Assembly (NCBI RefSeq): GCF_040719145.1
Contig: NZ_JBFDUZ010000001.1
Span: 1,364,001 to 1,428,000, forward strand
Direction of reading: 5' to 3'
DNA: 64,000 bases
Source of the DNA: Paenibacillus sp. JQZ6Y-1
GTDB taxonomy: Bacteria > Bacillota > Bacilli > Paenibacillales > Paenibacillaceae
Shown: positions 1-9,401 of the stretch, one piece after another
How positions within the stretch are numbered: position 1 is the first letter of the stretch
Layout: every line of letters starts with the position of its first letter
Notes under the pieces: model-generated
What the model saw: only the letters and a program-made list of their open reading frames with translations
What the model was told of the DNA's origin: nothing
The model's database searches: none
Program-made: the position numbers and the translations under genes

Positions 1-982
1 GTAAGAAGTAGGTCACCAGTACGGTACGATGCCCTACTTTTTCTACCAGATAGCCACCTAGCAGTGAACCGCCAATCTGTCCAACTGCGAGTACAAGCAC
101 GAAGGAAAGGCTTGAGGTGATGCCATAGCCGGAGCCTTGCATGATTTTCGGCAGCCATGTGTTAAGTCCGTAGATCATCAGCAGACAGCTGAATACCGCT
201 ACCCAGAAAGCAAATGTGCTTAATGCCCGGTTATGGATAAACAGCTTTTTGACTGGTGCACCTTCAGCGCGCTTCTGTACAGCTTCATATTCAAAATCGT
301 CCTGTGCTGTATAATTACCCTGCGGGTGAATTTGATTCAAAATGCCTGCCACGGCTGCGCCCTGCTTGCGCACAATATGATAGGACAATGATTCCGGGAA
401 CTGCTTCCAGAAGAAAGGAAGTGTGAACAGCGGAATGATTCCAAGCCAGTACAGAAAGCGCCAGCCCAGATGCTCCATTAGATACATGCCGACCAGTGAA
501 GCAGCAATACTACCGATCGAATATCCGCAATACATAATCGCTACAGTTAGCGCCCGATTTTTCTTCGGTGAATATTCGGTCATGAGTGAGATAACGGCAG
601 GCATCAAGCCGCCCATACCAATCCCTGCGATAAAGCGCATGACTGTAAACACCTGTGCATTGGGAGCAAGCCCTGCAAGTAGGGAGAAGACGCTGAATAG
701 TAACATACAGATCGCGAGAACTTTTTTGCGACCGATCACATCGGACAATGCGCTCAATACAAATGCGCCTATCATCATCCCGACTAGTGTATAACTACCG
801 ATAGCACCTGCTGCTACGGGCGTCAAACCGTAATCCTGCATCATTAACGGCAAGCCAATGCCGTAAGTAGCAATATCGAATCCGTCAAATCCTATCGCAA
901 AAAAGCACCATACAAAGACGAGCAAATGAAATCGATGAAATCGGCTATCTGCGATCACCTGATGAGGTAGTACGTTGCGCAT
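1..982 (-). CDS. MFS transporter, aromatic acid:H+ symporter (AAHS) type, 3' end cut off
   Basis: The reverse strand is open from an ATG at 982 to the window edge, so the C-terminal end is missing. About 327 residues are visible. The protein opens with a short cytoplasmic tail (MRNVLPHQV), then a first membrane helix containing GFDGFDIATYG, which resembles the D-x-x-D-region signature of AAHS carriers such as PcaK and BenK. The loop between helices 2 and 3 carries the MFS motif (SDVIGRKK), followed by many hydrophobic segments. It probably imports an aromatic or other organic acid with protons. No catabolic gene is next to it inside the window, so the substrate cannot be named. MFS membership is secure; the AAHS assignment rests on the helix 1 signature. 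Confidence 0.85.
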   Translation of the reverse strand, partial: MRNVLPHQVIADSRFHRFHLLVFVWCFFAIGFDGFDIATYGIGLPLMMQDYGLTPVAAGAIGSYTLVGMMIGAFVLSALSDVIGRKKVLAICMLLFSVFSLLAGLAPNAQVFTVMRFIAGIGMGGLMPAVISLMTEYSPKKNRALTVAIMYCGYSIGSIAASLVGMYLMEHLGWRFLYWLGIIPLFTLPFFWKQFPESLSYHIVRKQGAAVAGILNQIHPQGNYTAQDDFEYEAVQKRAEGAPVKKLFIHNRALSTFAFWVAVFSCLLMIYGLNTWLPKIMQGSGYGITSSLSFVLVLAVGQIGGSLLGGYLVEKVGHRTVLVTYFL

Positions 983-1406
983 AATAAATCCCCTTTTTGT
1001 CTCTATTGTATAGGCGTAATCATATCATGCGCAGAATGAGTGACGGTAACTGTTAATCCTGATAGTTGGCTATAGCATGAGACTATGCCTATGTTTCCGA
1101 TCTGGCGATATGCTCTGATGTGATGATGTACTCAAATATGATGATATCACCTTGAACGTTTTGGACTATACGGGATTTTGGCATAAAGGTATCTGAATCA
1201 TCTGAGCAATACAGGCGGCATGATATAATGAAAGGATAAACGGATGTATAGGGTGACAATAACTGTGCACGTTATCTCATTTCATCTATCCATGTACTAC
1301 AACTATGGATCGGTATACCCATGATCGCTTGGTCATGTACCGATCTACCATTTACTAATTTATAATCAGGATAATCCTATCCAAGTCTACGAACGAGGTC
1401 ATGTCA
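983..1406. other. Intergenic region between divergent genes
   Basis: This stretch separates the reverse-strand MFS gene from the forward metallopeptidase gene. The clearest signal is an extended -10 promoter on the forward strand at 1221-1229 (TGATATAAT). No convincing -35 box precedes it. A short imperfect inverted repeat, GGCTATAG / CTATGCC, lies near 1068-1088. I see no coding potential or RNA structure beyond that. Confidence 0.5.
1221..1229 (+). promoter_or_regulatory. Extended -10 promoter for the metallopeptidase gene
   Basis: TG-A-TATAAT matches the extended -10 consensus, with the TATAAT hexamer at 1224-1229. No good -35 sequence stands 17 bp upstream, as is common for extended -10 promoters. 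It would give a leader of about 170 nt before the gene starting at 1407. Confidence 0.45.
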
Positions 1407-2063
1407 ATGAATATTACAATCAATAATGAAACTGTCCACTGTCATGTGGAATACTCCAAACGCAAAAAAGTAGCTATTCAGCTTGATCCGAATGGGTTGC
1501 TTACTGTCAAAGCACCGAATGGCACATCAGAGGAGGAGATTATTCGTCTCGTTGAGCGTAATGCCAAGCCTATTTTGGATTATCTGCACAAGCTGGCAGA
1601 CCGTCAGCCGTTACCAGAAACGAGAACCTATGCCGAAGCCGAGGATACCTTTATGTATCTAGGTAAGGAGCAACCGTTGCAGTCGCTAATCTCGCTGGAG
1701 GATGCAGACGAAGAGGAGCTGCGCATTCGCCTGAAAAAGTTTTATTTTACGAGCTGCAAAAAGATTATTCTGGAACGAATGCAGCCATACATGAAGCAGC
1801 TCAAAGTGAAACCCAAAAGTGTAGATATCGTGGAATCGACCACTCGCTGGGGAAGCTGTAGTTATGATAAAAAGCTGACCTTCAACTATCGACTGGCGAT
1901 GGCGCCTATTGAGGTAATTGATTATGTGATTGTGCATGAGCTGTGTCATCTGCTGCATATGAATCATGATCGTTCCTTTTGGCGCAAGGTGGGCGGATTG
2001 ATGCCGGATTATAAGGATAAGGAAGAATATTTGGCACGGTATGGGCGCTATATGAGTCTTTGA
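1407..2063 (+). CDS. M48-like metallopeptidase, YgjP/DUF45 family
   Basis: This 218-residue protein has the zinc-binding signature HELCHLLHMNH in its C-terminal third (HExxH plus a nearby histidine), followed by FWRKVGGLMPDY, as in the YgjP-like/DUF45 (PF01863) family. It also carries the family's STTRWGSCS block just before the zinc helix. There is no signal peptide, so it is cytoplasmic. The in vivo substrate of this family is not established. Two in-frame ATGs are possible. The one at 1401 lies only 2 nt from GAGG (1395-1398), while the one at 1407 has 8 nt spacing, so 1407 was chosen; the only difference is two residues. The gene appears to be a single transcription unit. Confidence 0.88.
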   Translation: MNITINNETVHCHVEYSKRKKVAIQLDPNGLLTVKAPNGTSEEEIIRLVERNAKPILDYLHKLADRQPLPETRTYAEAEDTFMYLGKEQPLQSLISLEDADEEELRIRLKKFYFTSCKKIILERMQPYMKQLKVKPKSVDIVESTTRWGSCSYDKKLTFNYRLAMAPIEVIDYVIVHELCHLLHMNHDRSFWRKVGGLMPDYKDKEEYLARYGRYMSL

Positions 2064-2336
2064 TTGGAGCGAAGTCAGGATATTAGCTTCACTAGCAGGA
2101 CAAGGGGCTTTTGGAGAGCATCGTATAGTTTCGATGTGTATCAATATATCGTCTCTACATTGCCATCTATCTGTTCAAGAGCGGACTTCTGTGACAATGA
2201 GAAGATGGACGGGTAATTATGATAGGTTGCCTAATACAGGATTCATCATTCATTGTCACCGATGCTGTATATGCAGTATGTAGTAGGTACACGCAGCATC
2301 TACACGCCATCGGTGTATAAACAGGAGGGAACAGGT

Positions 2337-4091
2337 ATGAAAAAGGTCATGAATCGTGCGGAAGATATGGTATTGGAAATGGCAAAGGGCATGGTGCTCT
2401 CGCATCCTGAATTGGAGCTTATCCCCAAATATAAAATCATCAAGAAAAAGCAGACCAATCCTAATAAGGTAGCGCTGATCAGTGGCGGTGGTAGCGGGCA
2501 CGAGCCAGCGCACGCGGGCTATATCGGTGAAGGCATGCTGGACGCAGCGGTATGTGGCGATATATTTGCTTCTCCATCGCAAATTCAAGTGTATCAAGCT
2601 ATCAAAGCAACTGCCGGTGAAAAAGGTGCTCTGCTGATTATCAAAAACTATAGCGGCGATATGATGAACTTCAAAAATGCTGCCCATCTCGCAGAGGAAG
2701 ACGGTATTCAGGTCGATTACGTCAAGGTGGACGACGATATTGCTGTTGAGGACAGTCTGTACACAGTCGGTCGCCGCGGCGTAGCAGGAACGGTGCTTGT
2801 ACATAAAATCGCTGGTGCTGCTGCCGAGGAGGGACGTGATCTGCAAGCAGTCAAGGCTGTAGCGGAAAAAGCAGCTGCTCATGTGCGCAGCATCGGTTTT
2901 GCATTGACCTCATGTACGGTGCCTGCCAAAGGTTCACCGACCTTTGAACTGGGCGAGCAGGAAATGGAATACGGTGTCGGCATTCATGGTGAACCGGGTA
3001 TTGAACGTATCCCTACTGCGAGCGCACAGGAACTCGCAAAACGGATGGTTAACGATCTGCTACGTGATATGAAGCTGGAATCAGGCGCTGAGATTGCCTT
3101 GCTAATTAACGGTTTCGGAGCGACTCCGTTGCAGGAGCTATATTTGTTTAACCATGATGTTATTCGCGAACTGGCGGAGCGTGGGATTATCATCCATCGT
3201 ACGTTTGTTGGCAATTATATGACCAGTATTGATATGGCAGGCTTGTCCGTTACCTTTATGAAGCTGGACGATGAATTGAAGACACTATTATCTCGTCCAA
3301 GCGATACGCCAGGCTTTAAGGTAGCTGGTCCGGTTGCATCAGTGAGTTACAGTGAAGCTGCGGAGGAGCTGGCAGAGGATCGTCCTGTATCCTATAAAGT
3401 AGAGACAGAGATCACAGCTGCTGAGGTCAAACGCGATCAACTGACGTTAGATAATCTGATCTATCTGGTGGATCATATGAGCGAGATTATTATCGACAAT
3501 GAAGTACCGTTCTGCGATCTGGATTCGCATGCGGGCGATGGCGATTTTGGTATGAGTGTAGCCAAGGGCTTCCGGCAGTTGAAGCGTGAGTGGAAAGATA
3601 TTCTGACAGAAGATGATTTGACAATCGGTAGCTTTTTGCATCATGTATCGCTGGTTATTATGGAATCATGCGGTGGAGCATCCGGTCCGATCTGGGGCTC
3701 GGCATTCCGTGCAGCGGGTCGTGCAGCTGGCAAGCATACCGTGGTCAATGTCAGCCAGTTTGCCGAGATGCTGCAAGCGGCGGTAGAAGGAATTCAGTCT
3801 ACCGGTGAACGATCCTTCGGTCGCGGTGCGGTCGTCGGCGACAAAACGCTGATTGATGCGCTTGTTCCATGCGCAGATAATTGGACCCAAAGTGCACAGA
3901 ATGGCGATGACATGCGTACCGCTTTCCAAAAAGGAGCCGAAGCAGCGGTACGCGGTGCGGAAAGCACCAAAGACATCGTAGCTCGAATGGGTCGTGCGGG
4001 AGCAGTTGGCGAACGCAGTCTGGGTTACCCGGATGCTGGTGCACACGCACTGGGTGTTATCTTTACCGCGTTGTCAGAAGGATTACGTTAA
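2337..4091 (+). CDS. ATP-dependent dihydroxyacetone kinase, fused DhaK-DhaL
   Basis: This 584-residue cytoplasmic enzyme phosphorylates dihydroxyacetone to dihydroxyacetone phosphate using ATP. The N-terminal DhaK part (about 1-330) contains GGGSGHEPAHAGYIGEGMLDAAV and the substrate-binding histidine in GIHGEPG (His217). The C-terminal DhaL part (about 380-584) has the Mg-ADP-binding aspartates in HAGDGDFG, then ESCGGASGPIWG and GDKTLIDALVP. The fused order and the length match single-chain Dha kinases such as that of Citrobacter freundii (552 residues). It is not the split, PTS-dependent DhaKLM type. A longer in-frame reading begins at 2253, but the ATG at 2337 follows ACAGGAGGGAACAGGT and opens directly into the conserved region. 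It stands alone, without glycerol dehydrogenase or uptake genes nearby. Confidence 0.93.
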   Translation: MKKVMNRAEDMVLEMAKGMVLSHPELELIPKYKIIKKKQTNPNKVALISGGGSGHEPAHAGYIGEGMLDAAVCGDIFASPSQIQVYQAIKATAGEKGALLIIKNYSGDMMNFKNAAHLAEEDGIQVDYVKVDDDIAVEDSLYTVGRRGVAGTVLVHKIAGAAAEEGRDLQAVKAVAEKAAAHVRSIGFALTSCTVPAKGSPTFELGEQEMEYGVGIHGEPGIERIPTASAQELAKRMVNDLLRDMKLESGAEIALLINGFGATPLQELYLFNHDVIRELAERGIIIHRTFVGNYMTSIDMAGLSVTFMKLDDELKTLLSRPSDTPGFKVAGPVASVSYSEAAEELAEDRPVSYKVETEITAAEVKRDQLTLDNLIYLVDHMSEIIIDNEVPFCDLDSHAGDGDFGMSVAKGFRQLKREWKDILTEDDLTIGSFLHHVSLVIMESCGGASGPIWGSAFRAAGRAAGKHTVVNVSQFAEMLQAAVEGIQSTGERSFGRGAVVGDKTLIDALVPCADNWTQSAQNGDDMRTAFQKGAEAAVRGAESTKDIVARMGRAGAVGERSLGYPDAGAHALGVIFTALSEGLR

Positions 4092-4162
4092 GTGTAGGAA
4101 GGAAAGCGTGATCAATTTCCTCGTTCTGGGACATTATCCAGACTGATGCAGCAAAAGCAGAT

Positions 4163-4187
4163 AAAATCGCGTTTTTCGCCGATTTTT
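4163..4187 (+). terminator. Possible weak terminator after the dihydroxyacetone kinase gene
   Basis: AAAATCG pairs with CGATTTT around a short loop that also contains CG/CG pairing, and a T-run follows the second arm. The stem is short and A/T rich, so termination may be partial. Confidence 0.35.
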
Positions 4188-4325
4188 GTTGTCAAAACCT
4201 TTGGAATTCCTTACGATGATGGTAACGGAAACTTATACTGGAATGAAGAAACATCATAGACTATGTGGATCGGAAAGTAGTATAGGCTTTATTTCTGAAC
4301 ATCTCGGATTGAAAGGACCATGCCA

Positions 4326-5900
4326 ATGAACGCTTTGTTCATGGATTTTTTGACTATTCAGCTGCCTACCTACTTTTTTCTTTATATGGCGATTACTCTG
4401 CTGTATCGCAATCGTAAAAGCATGATTAACCGCATCGCTGCGCTGTTGATGATGGCGCTGCTGTTGTACTTTTTGTTTGAATATTTGAAGACCTCGTTGC
4501 TGCCGGAATATCAGATGCAGCTGGTGCTGTACGGAAGCTCGCCTGCACTGCTGCTATTTGTTTCTACATTGGTGCATCTGAGTATACTGATGGGCGATCA
4601 GATCACCCGTCCTTTGCGTAAATGGTTGCCCATAGTATACGCATCACCGTATACGTTGTGGTTGTACTTTTTGCTGTTTTGGGATCATCAAAAGCTGTAC
4701 AACGTGCATGTGACTGATGGGCGTAGCCCGCTCCATCCAACCTATTTGCTGGTGTCGATTGCGTTTATTATCGGTTACATCTTCCTATCGGTACTGCTGC
4801 TGGCGTATAGCTGGCTGCGTTCGAGAGAACAACGTCGTAAAAGAATTTATCGTTCGCTGCTGCTGAACGATTTTCAGCTGTTTGGTACATTTGCGTTGAT
4901 TACTGTTTTGCTGCAAAGCGGTGTCATTATTACGCGTGTTTCGATGATCTTTTATTTTATCGGTTATCTGGTCTGGGCGATGCGGCTGCGTCATCTGATT
5001 GGCAAGTATAATATTATGCCGGATTATCGGAAGCTGTTTCAAATTTTGTTCGAGTCGGCGCCTAATGCGATTTTGCTACTGGATCTGAAGGGCAATGTCA
5101 AAGAAATGAATCCGCGCGCCCAGCAATGGTTTTCAGACATACCGATGGAACAAATCTCCACGCAGTTTGAATTGGAGAATGGGCAACATTTACAGCAAAT
5201 GCTGTCTTCGCAGACCGATCAGCGACCAAATGGTCAGCATCTGGAAATGCGTATACAAAATCAGGGACAGACTCATCTGGATATGATTGGTGGCATCGAC
5301 CTGATCACCGGAGCGAATGAAGATTTATTTGTGCTACATCTGACCGATGTAACATCACTCAAGGAAACCGAGCGGCGACTGATTCAATCGGAGCAAAATT
5401 ATAAGCATAGTGCTCAGCATGATGTATTGACCGGATTATATAATCGGGCGGCAGTTGAAGAGCAATTGCAGCTGAAAATGGATCATCAGGAACGCTTCGC
5501 ACTGGTTATGGTTGACCTGAATCATTTTAAACCGATTAACGATACGTATGGACATGTGGTCGGTGATCAGTATTTACAATATGTTGCTCAACTGCTACGT
5601 ACTCTGGCGCAAAAGCCGGGTGATCTAATCGGTCGCATTGGTGGCGATGAATTTGTGTTGCTACTAGCTTACCCAGAACATGTTGATATTTCGCAGATGG
5701 TGCACACCCGACTATCCTTACTGGATAACAAAATCTTCTCTCAGGATGATATAGAAATTCCAGTTTCCTTTGCTGCCGGACTGAGCATCTACCCACAGGA
5801 TGCGGCTGATATAATCGGCTTGCTGCGATATGCAGATCAGCAGATGTACAATCGCAAACGACAAAATCGCTTCGATCCTATATTGCAAGTCAATGAGTGA
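4326..5900 (+). CDS. Membrane diguanylate cyclase (7TM-type sensor, PAS-like, GGDEF)
   Basis: This 524-residue protein has about seven hydrophobic helices in the first 230 residues, a PAS-like region (about 240-350, opening FESAPNAILLLDLKGNVKEMN), and a C-terminal GGDEF domain. The domain starts at DVLTGLYNR and has an intact GGDEF active site at 439-443, so it should make cyclic di-GMP from two GTP. The product-inhibition site (RxxD, five residues before GGDEF) reads KPGD, so feedback inhibition may be weakened. The N-terminal 7TM arrangement resembles the sensor of 7TM histidine kinases; its ligand is unknown. The ATG at 4326 is preferred over 4320 because AAGGA at 4313-4317 then has a normal spacing of 8. 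A clear terminator follows at 5941. Confidence 0.9.
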   Translation: MNALFMDFLTIQLPTYFFLYMAITLLYRNRKSMINRIAALLMMALLLYFLFEYLKTSLLPEYQMQLVLYGSSPALLLFVSTLVHLSILMGDQITRPLRKWLPIVYASPYTLWLYFLLFWDHQKLYNVHVTDGRSPLHPTYLLVSIAFIIGYIFLSVLLLAYSWLRSREQRRKRIYRSLLLNDFQLFGTFALITVLLQSGVIITRVSMIFYFIGYLVWAMRLRHLIGKYNIMPDYRKLFQILFESAPNAILLLDLKGNVKEMNPRAQQWFSDIPMEQISTQFELENGQHLQQMLSSQTDQRPNGQHLEMRIQNQGQTHLDMIGGIDLITGANEDLFVLHLTDVTSLKETERRLIQSEQNYKHSAQHDVLTGLYNRAAVEEQLQLKMDHQERFALVMVDLNHFKPINDTYGHVVGDQYLQYVAQLLRTLAQKPGDLIGRIGGDEFVLLLAYPEHVDISQMVHTRLSLLDNKIFSQDDIEIPVSFAAGLSIYPQDAADIIGLLRYADQQMYNRKRQNRFDPILQVNE

Positions 5901-5940
5901 TCCTAGCCTTTCATAATATATACAGACAAAATATACAAAC

Positions 5941-5981
5941 AAATGCCAACTCTCATCATTCAGATGAAGGTTGGCATTTTT
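5941..5981 (+). terminator. Rho-independent terminator after the first GGDEF gene
   Basis: AAATGCCAAC (5941-5950) pairs perfectly with GTTGGCATTT (5970-5979), followed by further T residues. It ends the diguanylate cyclase transcript 40 nt after the stop codon. Confidence 0.8.
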
Positions 5982-6189
5982 GCCTTGAAACAGCAATGGG
6001 TAACATACGAAGCTTACAACATATACATAGTCGATTTGTCCATTTTCATAGTAAATTGCTATAACAATCTCTACTGTATACGTATCGTCAATAAACGACA
6101 AAAACATTAAAAATAGGTATTAAAATCCATTTATTCGATACAGATAACAATCACTTTTCGATACATATGTACAAATTTTAATAATAAGA

Positions 6190-6218
6190 TTGACACATGA
6201 CACCGTGTCACATATAAT
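6190..6218 (+). promoter_or_regulatory. Sigma-A promoter with palindromic operator in the spacer (TetR operon)
   Basis: A perfect -35 box TTGACA (6190-6195) and a perfect -10 box TATAAT (6213-6218) are separated by exactly 17 bp. The spacer holds the palindrome TGACACCGTGTCA (6198-6210), two 6-bp arms around one base. A repressor bound there would cover the polymerase site. The promoter lies about 120 bp before the TetR-family gene and its efflux operon, so autorepression is the simplest reading. Confidence 0.8.
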
Positions 6219-6340
6219 TCTTTATGTAACTTTTGACAACAAATTGTGCCTGCCTACATCTGATGGAATGCCCTGCTTGCAGGAGCCAGTCCTGATCGTC
6301 ATCATCAACCGGAGGTTGCGGGAGGCAGTGGAGTGAATGT

Positions 6341-6976
6341 ATGCCTACAAAAACCTTTTTTAATTTGCCGGAGGAAAAGCGGCAAAATTTGATGAATGCG
6401 GCGATGCGTGAGTTTTCTAGAGCTTCGCTGGCGGATGCGTCGATTGCAAATATCATAAAGGATGCTTGCATTCCGCGCGGCAGTTTTTATCAGTACTTTG
6501 AAGACAAGGCGGATTTGTTTTTTTACATTTTGGAGGAGCACAGCGCCAGTAACCGTGATCTGATGATGTCATTAGCGGTTAAGCATCAAGGCGATCTGTT
6601 CGCCTCATCGGCGGAGTTTTTCCAATCCACGCTGCATCGGTTTATACACAATGAGCACCGCGATTTTGCAAGGAACATTTTCCTCAATATGAACTACAAG
6701 ATTGAGTACAAGCTAATTTTGGATGTGAAAAATCCCACCACTCGTCAGCGAATTAGTGAATTTTACCGCAGTTATATGGGATTGATCGATACGAGCGGGC
6801 TCAATATTCGTAGTGAACAGGAATTGTTTCATCTTATCAAAATCTTGCGCGCGATCATTATCCAGAATTTTATCCAGTTTTTTGCTGGGGAAGCGGAGGA
6901 ACAAGAAGTGATCCGCAACTTCACACTGGAGCTGGAGCTGCTGCAACGAGGTTTGTACACCCCTGTGGACAATTAA
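6341..6976 (+). CDS. TetR-family transcriptional repressor
   Basis: This 211-residue protein has a TetR N-terminal DNA-binding domain (about 8-55): a first helix LMNAAMREFSRASLADASIANIIKDA, then the recognition part IPRGSFYQYFEDKADLFFYIL. The rest is a helical ligand-binding and dimerisation domain too divergent to predict an inducer. It is the first gene of a likely operon with an adaptor, an MFS permease and a second adaptor. The 176-nt gap after it may hold an additional promoter. Its own promoter at 6190-6218 carries a palindrome that is the obvious operator. The start follows GGAGTG with 7-8 nt spacing. Confidence 0.92.
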   Translation: MPTKTFFNLPEEKRQNLMNAAMREFSRASLADASIANIIKDACIPRGSFYQYFEDKADLFFYILEEHSASNRDLMMSLAVKHQGDLFASSAEFFQSTLHRFIHNEHRDFARNIFLNMNYKIEYKLILDVKNPTTRQRISEFYRSYMGLIDTSGLNIRSEQELFHLIKILRAIIIQNFIQFFAGEAEEQEVIRNFTLELELLQRGLYTPVDN

Positions 6977-7152
6977 CAATGTAAGGAGCGAAGATTTCGC
7001 ACACCGGCATGAGATCCGGGGCATTCAACTGCCATGTGTGTGCACACAGTTCCTTGCTTTTTTTGTGCGCGGTATTGTCTTGAAATCAAGAAATTAGTAT
7101 TACAGTATGTATTGTTTTTACCAAATTATAATAACTGCAGAGGTGGAGTACG

Positions 7153-7806
7153 TTGAAAAGAAAGATTATTTTGTCGATCCTGATTGTGCTGCTGGTCGTC
7201 AGTGGCGGCACCATCGGTTATTACTACTGGTACCAGAGCGCCCATTATGTGAAAAGCGACGATGCTCGCATTACGGCTGACCAGTACAAAGTGATGCCAC
7301 AAATCACCGCAGAAATTGACCATATTGATGTGGAAGAAGGCGATGTGCTGACACGCAACGAGCCGATTGCCGAACAAAATGTATCGGGTCTCGATTCTAG
7401 CGTTATCAGCAAATCCGTTCTGCGCGCGCCAATCAATGGCACAGTGATCAAAGTATATTCCAAAGAACATGAAATTGCTTCTCCAAGCTCGGCGGTAGCG
7501 GTTATGGCGGACATGAACAATTTGTACGTATCGACCAATATCGAAGAAACGGATATTAACCGCATCAAACCGGGCGAACTGGTAGACGTGACGCTCGATG
7601 CTGGCGGCGATCAAGTTATTCAAGGGAAAGTACGCAAAGTCGGTGAAGCATCTAACTCCGTATTTGCTGTTATTGCTGCAACCAACACCAGTGGTAACTT
7701 TAACAAAGTCACCCAGCGTATTCCGGTTGAAGTTGCCCTGAATGTACCAAAAGGCATGACACTGATTCCGGGTACGAACGTGGAAGTGAAAATCCACACA
7801 TCTTAA
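7153..7806 (+). CDS. Short membrane-fusion (HlyD/EmrA-like) adaptor protein
   Basis: The 217-residue protein starts with a single membrane anchor (about residues 4-25, KIILSILIVLLVVSGGTIGYYYW). It continues with an HlyD-type barrel: YVKSDDARITADQYKVMPQ, the lipoyl-like half motifs (VEEGDVLTRNEPIAEQ; LRAPINGTVIKVYSKEHEIASPS) and a beta-barrel ending PGTNVEVKIHTS. It lacks the long coiled-coil hairpin between the two lipoyl halves, so it is much shorter than EmrA. Translation starts at TTG after AGGTGGAG. It is followed 15 nt later by the DHA2-type permease, with which it presumably works. Confidence 0.88.
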   Translation: MKRKIILSILIVLLVVSGGTIGYYYWYQSAHYVKSDDARITADQYKVMPQITAEIDHIDVEEGDVLTRNEPIAEQNVSGLDSSVISKSVLRAPINGTVIKVYSKEHEIASPSSAVAVMADMNNLYVSTNIEETDINRIKPGELVDVTLDAGGDQVIQGKVRKVGEASNSVFAVIAATNTSGNFNKVTQRIPVEVALNVPKGMTLIPGTNVEVKIHTS

Positions 7807-7821
7807 TGAAAGGAGGGGTCG

Positions 7822-9348
7822 ATGGTGGCTTCCGAAATTAATGCCGCTGCTCCTCCGGTCGATTCGCCGCGTGAGAAATGGTTCGCCTTTTTCGCGATTG
7901 TGCTGGGCGCCTTTGTGGCGATCCTTAATAACAGTTTGATCAACGTGGCGATTCCTCAGTTGACTACCGATCTGGGTTCAACCACATCGCGTATTCAATG
8001 GGTAATCACCGGTTATACACTGGCCTCCGGTATCATTGTTCCGATTACAGGCTTTATGGAACAACGTATCGGTTACAAAAAGTTTCTGATTGCGGCGTTG
8101 AGCTTGTTTACGCTCGGTACCGTATTTTGTATTTTTGCTTGGAGCGATAGCTCGCTGATTGCAGCTCGTATCGTCGCAGGTCTTGGCGGCGGTGTGATTA
8201 TGCCGCTCAGTATGACGATTGTATATAAAATCATCCCGCGCGAACAAATCGGTATGGCGCTGGGGATCTGGGGGATTGCTGCCATGGCAGCACCTGCGAT
8301 TGGTCCAACGCTCAGCGGTTATTTGATTGAATGGTTTGATTGGCGCTTCCTATTTATCGTCTGTGTACCTGTTGCACTGTTTGCGATTCTGATGGTCGTC
8401 CTGCTAATCAAGGAACCGCCCAAAGGAGAAAGAGTCAAATTCGACTCGCTCGGCTTTATATTGGCGGCTACCTGTGCAGGTACACTGCTGTATGCACTAT
8501 CCAGTGGTTCGACCGATGGCTGGGGCTCATTCAAGATTGTCGGTTTATTCTTCATCGCCTTCTGGGCGCTTGTATTCCTAATCTTCGTGGAAAGTGGACA
8601 GGAGAATCCGGTTATCGATATCTCGCTGTTCAAAAATTATAAATTTGCAATTAGTGTAGTTACGTCAAGTTTCGTTATGATGGGGCTGTACGGTGGTACA
8701 TTCCTATCGCCGCTGTTCCTGCAAAATATTCAAGCCGTATCGCCGGTACACACAGGTATTATCTTGTTGCCACAAGCGATTGCGATGGCGGTTATGATGC
8801 CATTTGCAGGTAAGCTGTTTGATAAAATCGGCATCGTGCCGATCGGTCTGGTCGGTCTGACATTGACCAGTGTGATGACATATCATCTGCATACGCTCAC
8901 TCCGCAGACGCCGCATTTGTGGCTGCAAATTGTGCTGATGTTCCGCGGTATGGGTATCGGGATTTGTATGATGCCGCTCTCAACTGTCGGTATGAACGCC
9001 GTGCCAAGGGAGAAAGTCGGTAAAGCATCGACCGCGTCGAATCTGGTGCGAACGATTGCAGGTTCGATGGCAATCGCCATTCTGACCTTCCTCATGCAGA
9101 ACCGGACAGCGCTGCACAGTCAGCAGATTTCCGAATCGATTACACCAGACGCAGCACAAACATTCCAATCTATGCTTGGTAGTTCATGGACATCGACCGT
9201 ATCTGGTCTGATTACATTGGACGCGTACTCACGCGGGATTGCTGATACGTTCCTTGTATCGTCCATTCCGCTGTTCTGCTCGATTCCGTTCGTCTTCCTG
9301 TTCATCAGTAGACGCAAACATAAACAACTGCAGGAAACGAAGGTCTAA
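7822..9348 (+). CDS. MFS multidrug efflux permease, DHA2 (EmrB/QacA) family
   Basis: This 508-residue protein has about 14 predicted membrane helices, the number typical of the DHA2 drug:H+ antiporter group. Visible signatures are LNNSLINVAIPQLTTDLGSTTSRIQWVITGYTL in helix 1 (D/N-variant of the family motif), the loop 2-3 segment MEQRIGYKKF, and the helix 5 antiporter motif GIWGIAAMAAPAIGPTLSGYLIE. It exports drugs or metabolites using the proton gradient. It sits between two different adaptor proteins under the same TetR regulator. The start follows AAAGGAGGGGTCG. The substrate is unknown. Confidence 0.93.
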   Translation: MVASEINAAAPPVDSPREKWFAFFAIVLGAFVAILNNSLINVAIPQLTTDLGSTTSRIQWVITGYTLASGIIVPITGFMEQRIGYKKFLIAALSLFTLGTVFCIFAWSDSSLIAARIVAGLGGGVIMPLSMTIVYKIIPREQIGMALGIWGIAAMAAPAIGPTLSGYLIEWFDWRFLFIVCVPVALFAILMVVLLIKEPPKGERVKFDSLGFILAATCAGTLLYALSSGSTDGWGSFKIVGLFFIAFWALVFLIFVESGQENPVIDISLFKNYKFAISVVTSSFVMMGLYGGTFLSPLFLQNIQAVSPVHTGIILLPQAIAMAVMMPFAGKLFDKIGIVPIGLVGLTLTSVMTYHLHTLTPQTPHLWLQIVLMFRGMGIGICMMPLSTVGMNAVPREKVGKASTASNLVRTIAGSMAIAILTFLMQNRTALHSQQISESITPDAAQTFQSMLGSSWTSTVSGLITLDAYSRGIADTFLVSSIPLFCSIPFVFLFISRRKHKQLQETKV

Positions 9349-9401
9349 ATACTGCCTGAATCCTCCTGCGATCTTCATTACAGAAAGAAAGGGACCATGC
9401 A

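Noticed and set aside
2256-2882. 208-residue reverse-strand open frame
   Set aside because: It lies fully opposite the well-supported dihydroxyacetone kinase gene and shows no motif.
6985-7075. Terminator after the TetR gene
   Set aside because: GTGTGCACAC and CCGG-type repeats precede a T7 run, but no stem ends directly at the T-run, so the TetR gene is kept as part of the efflux operon.
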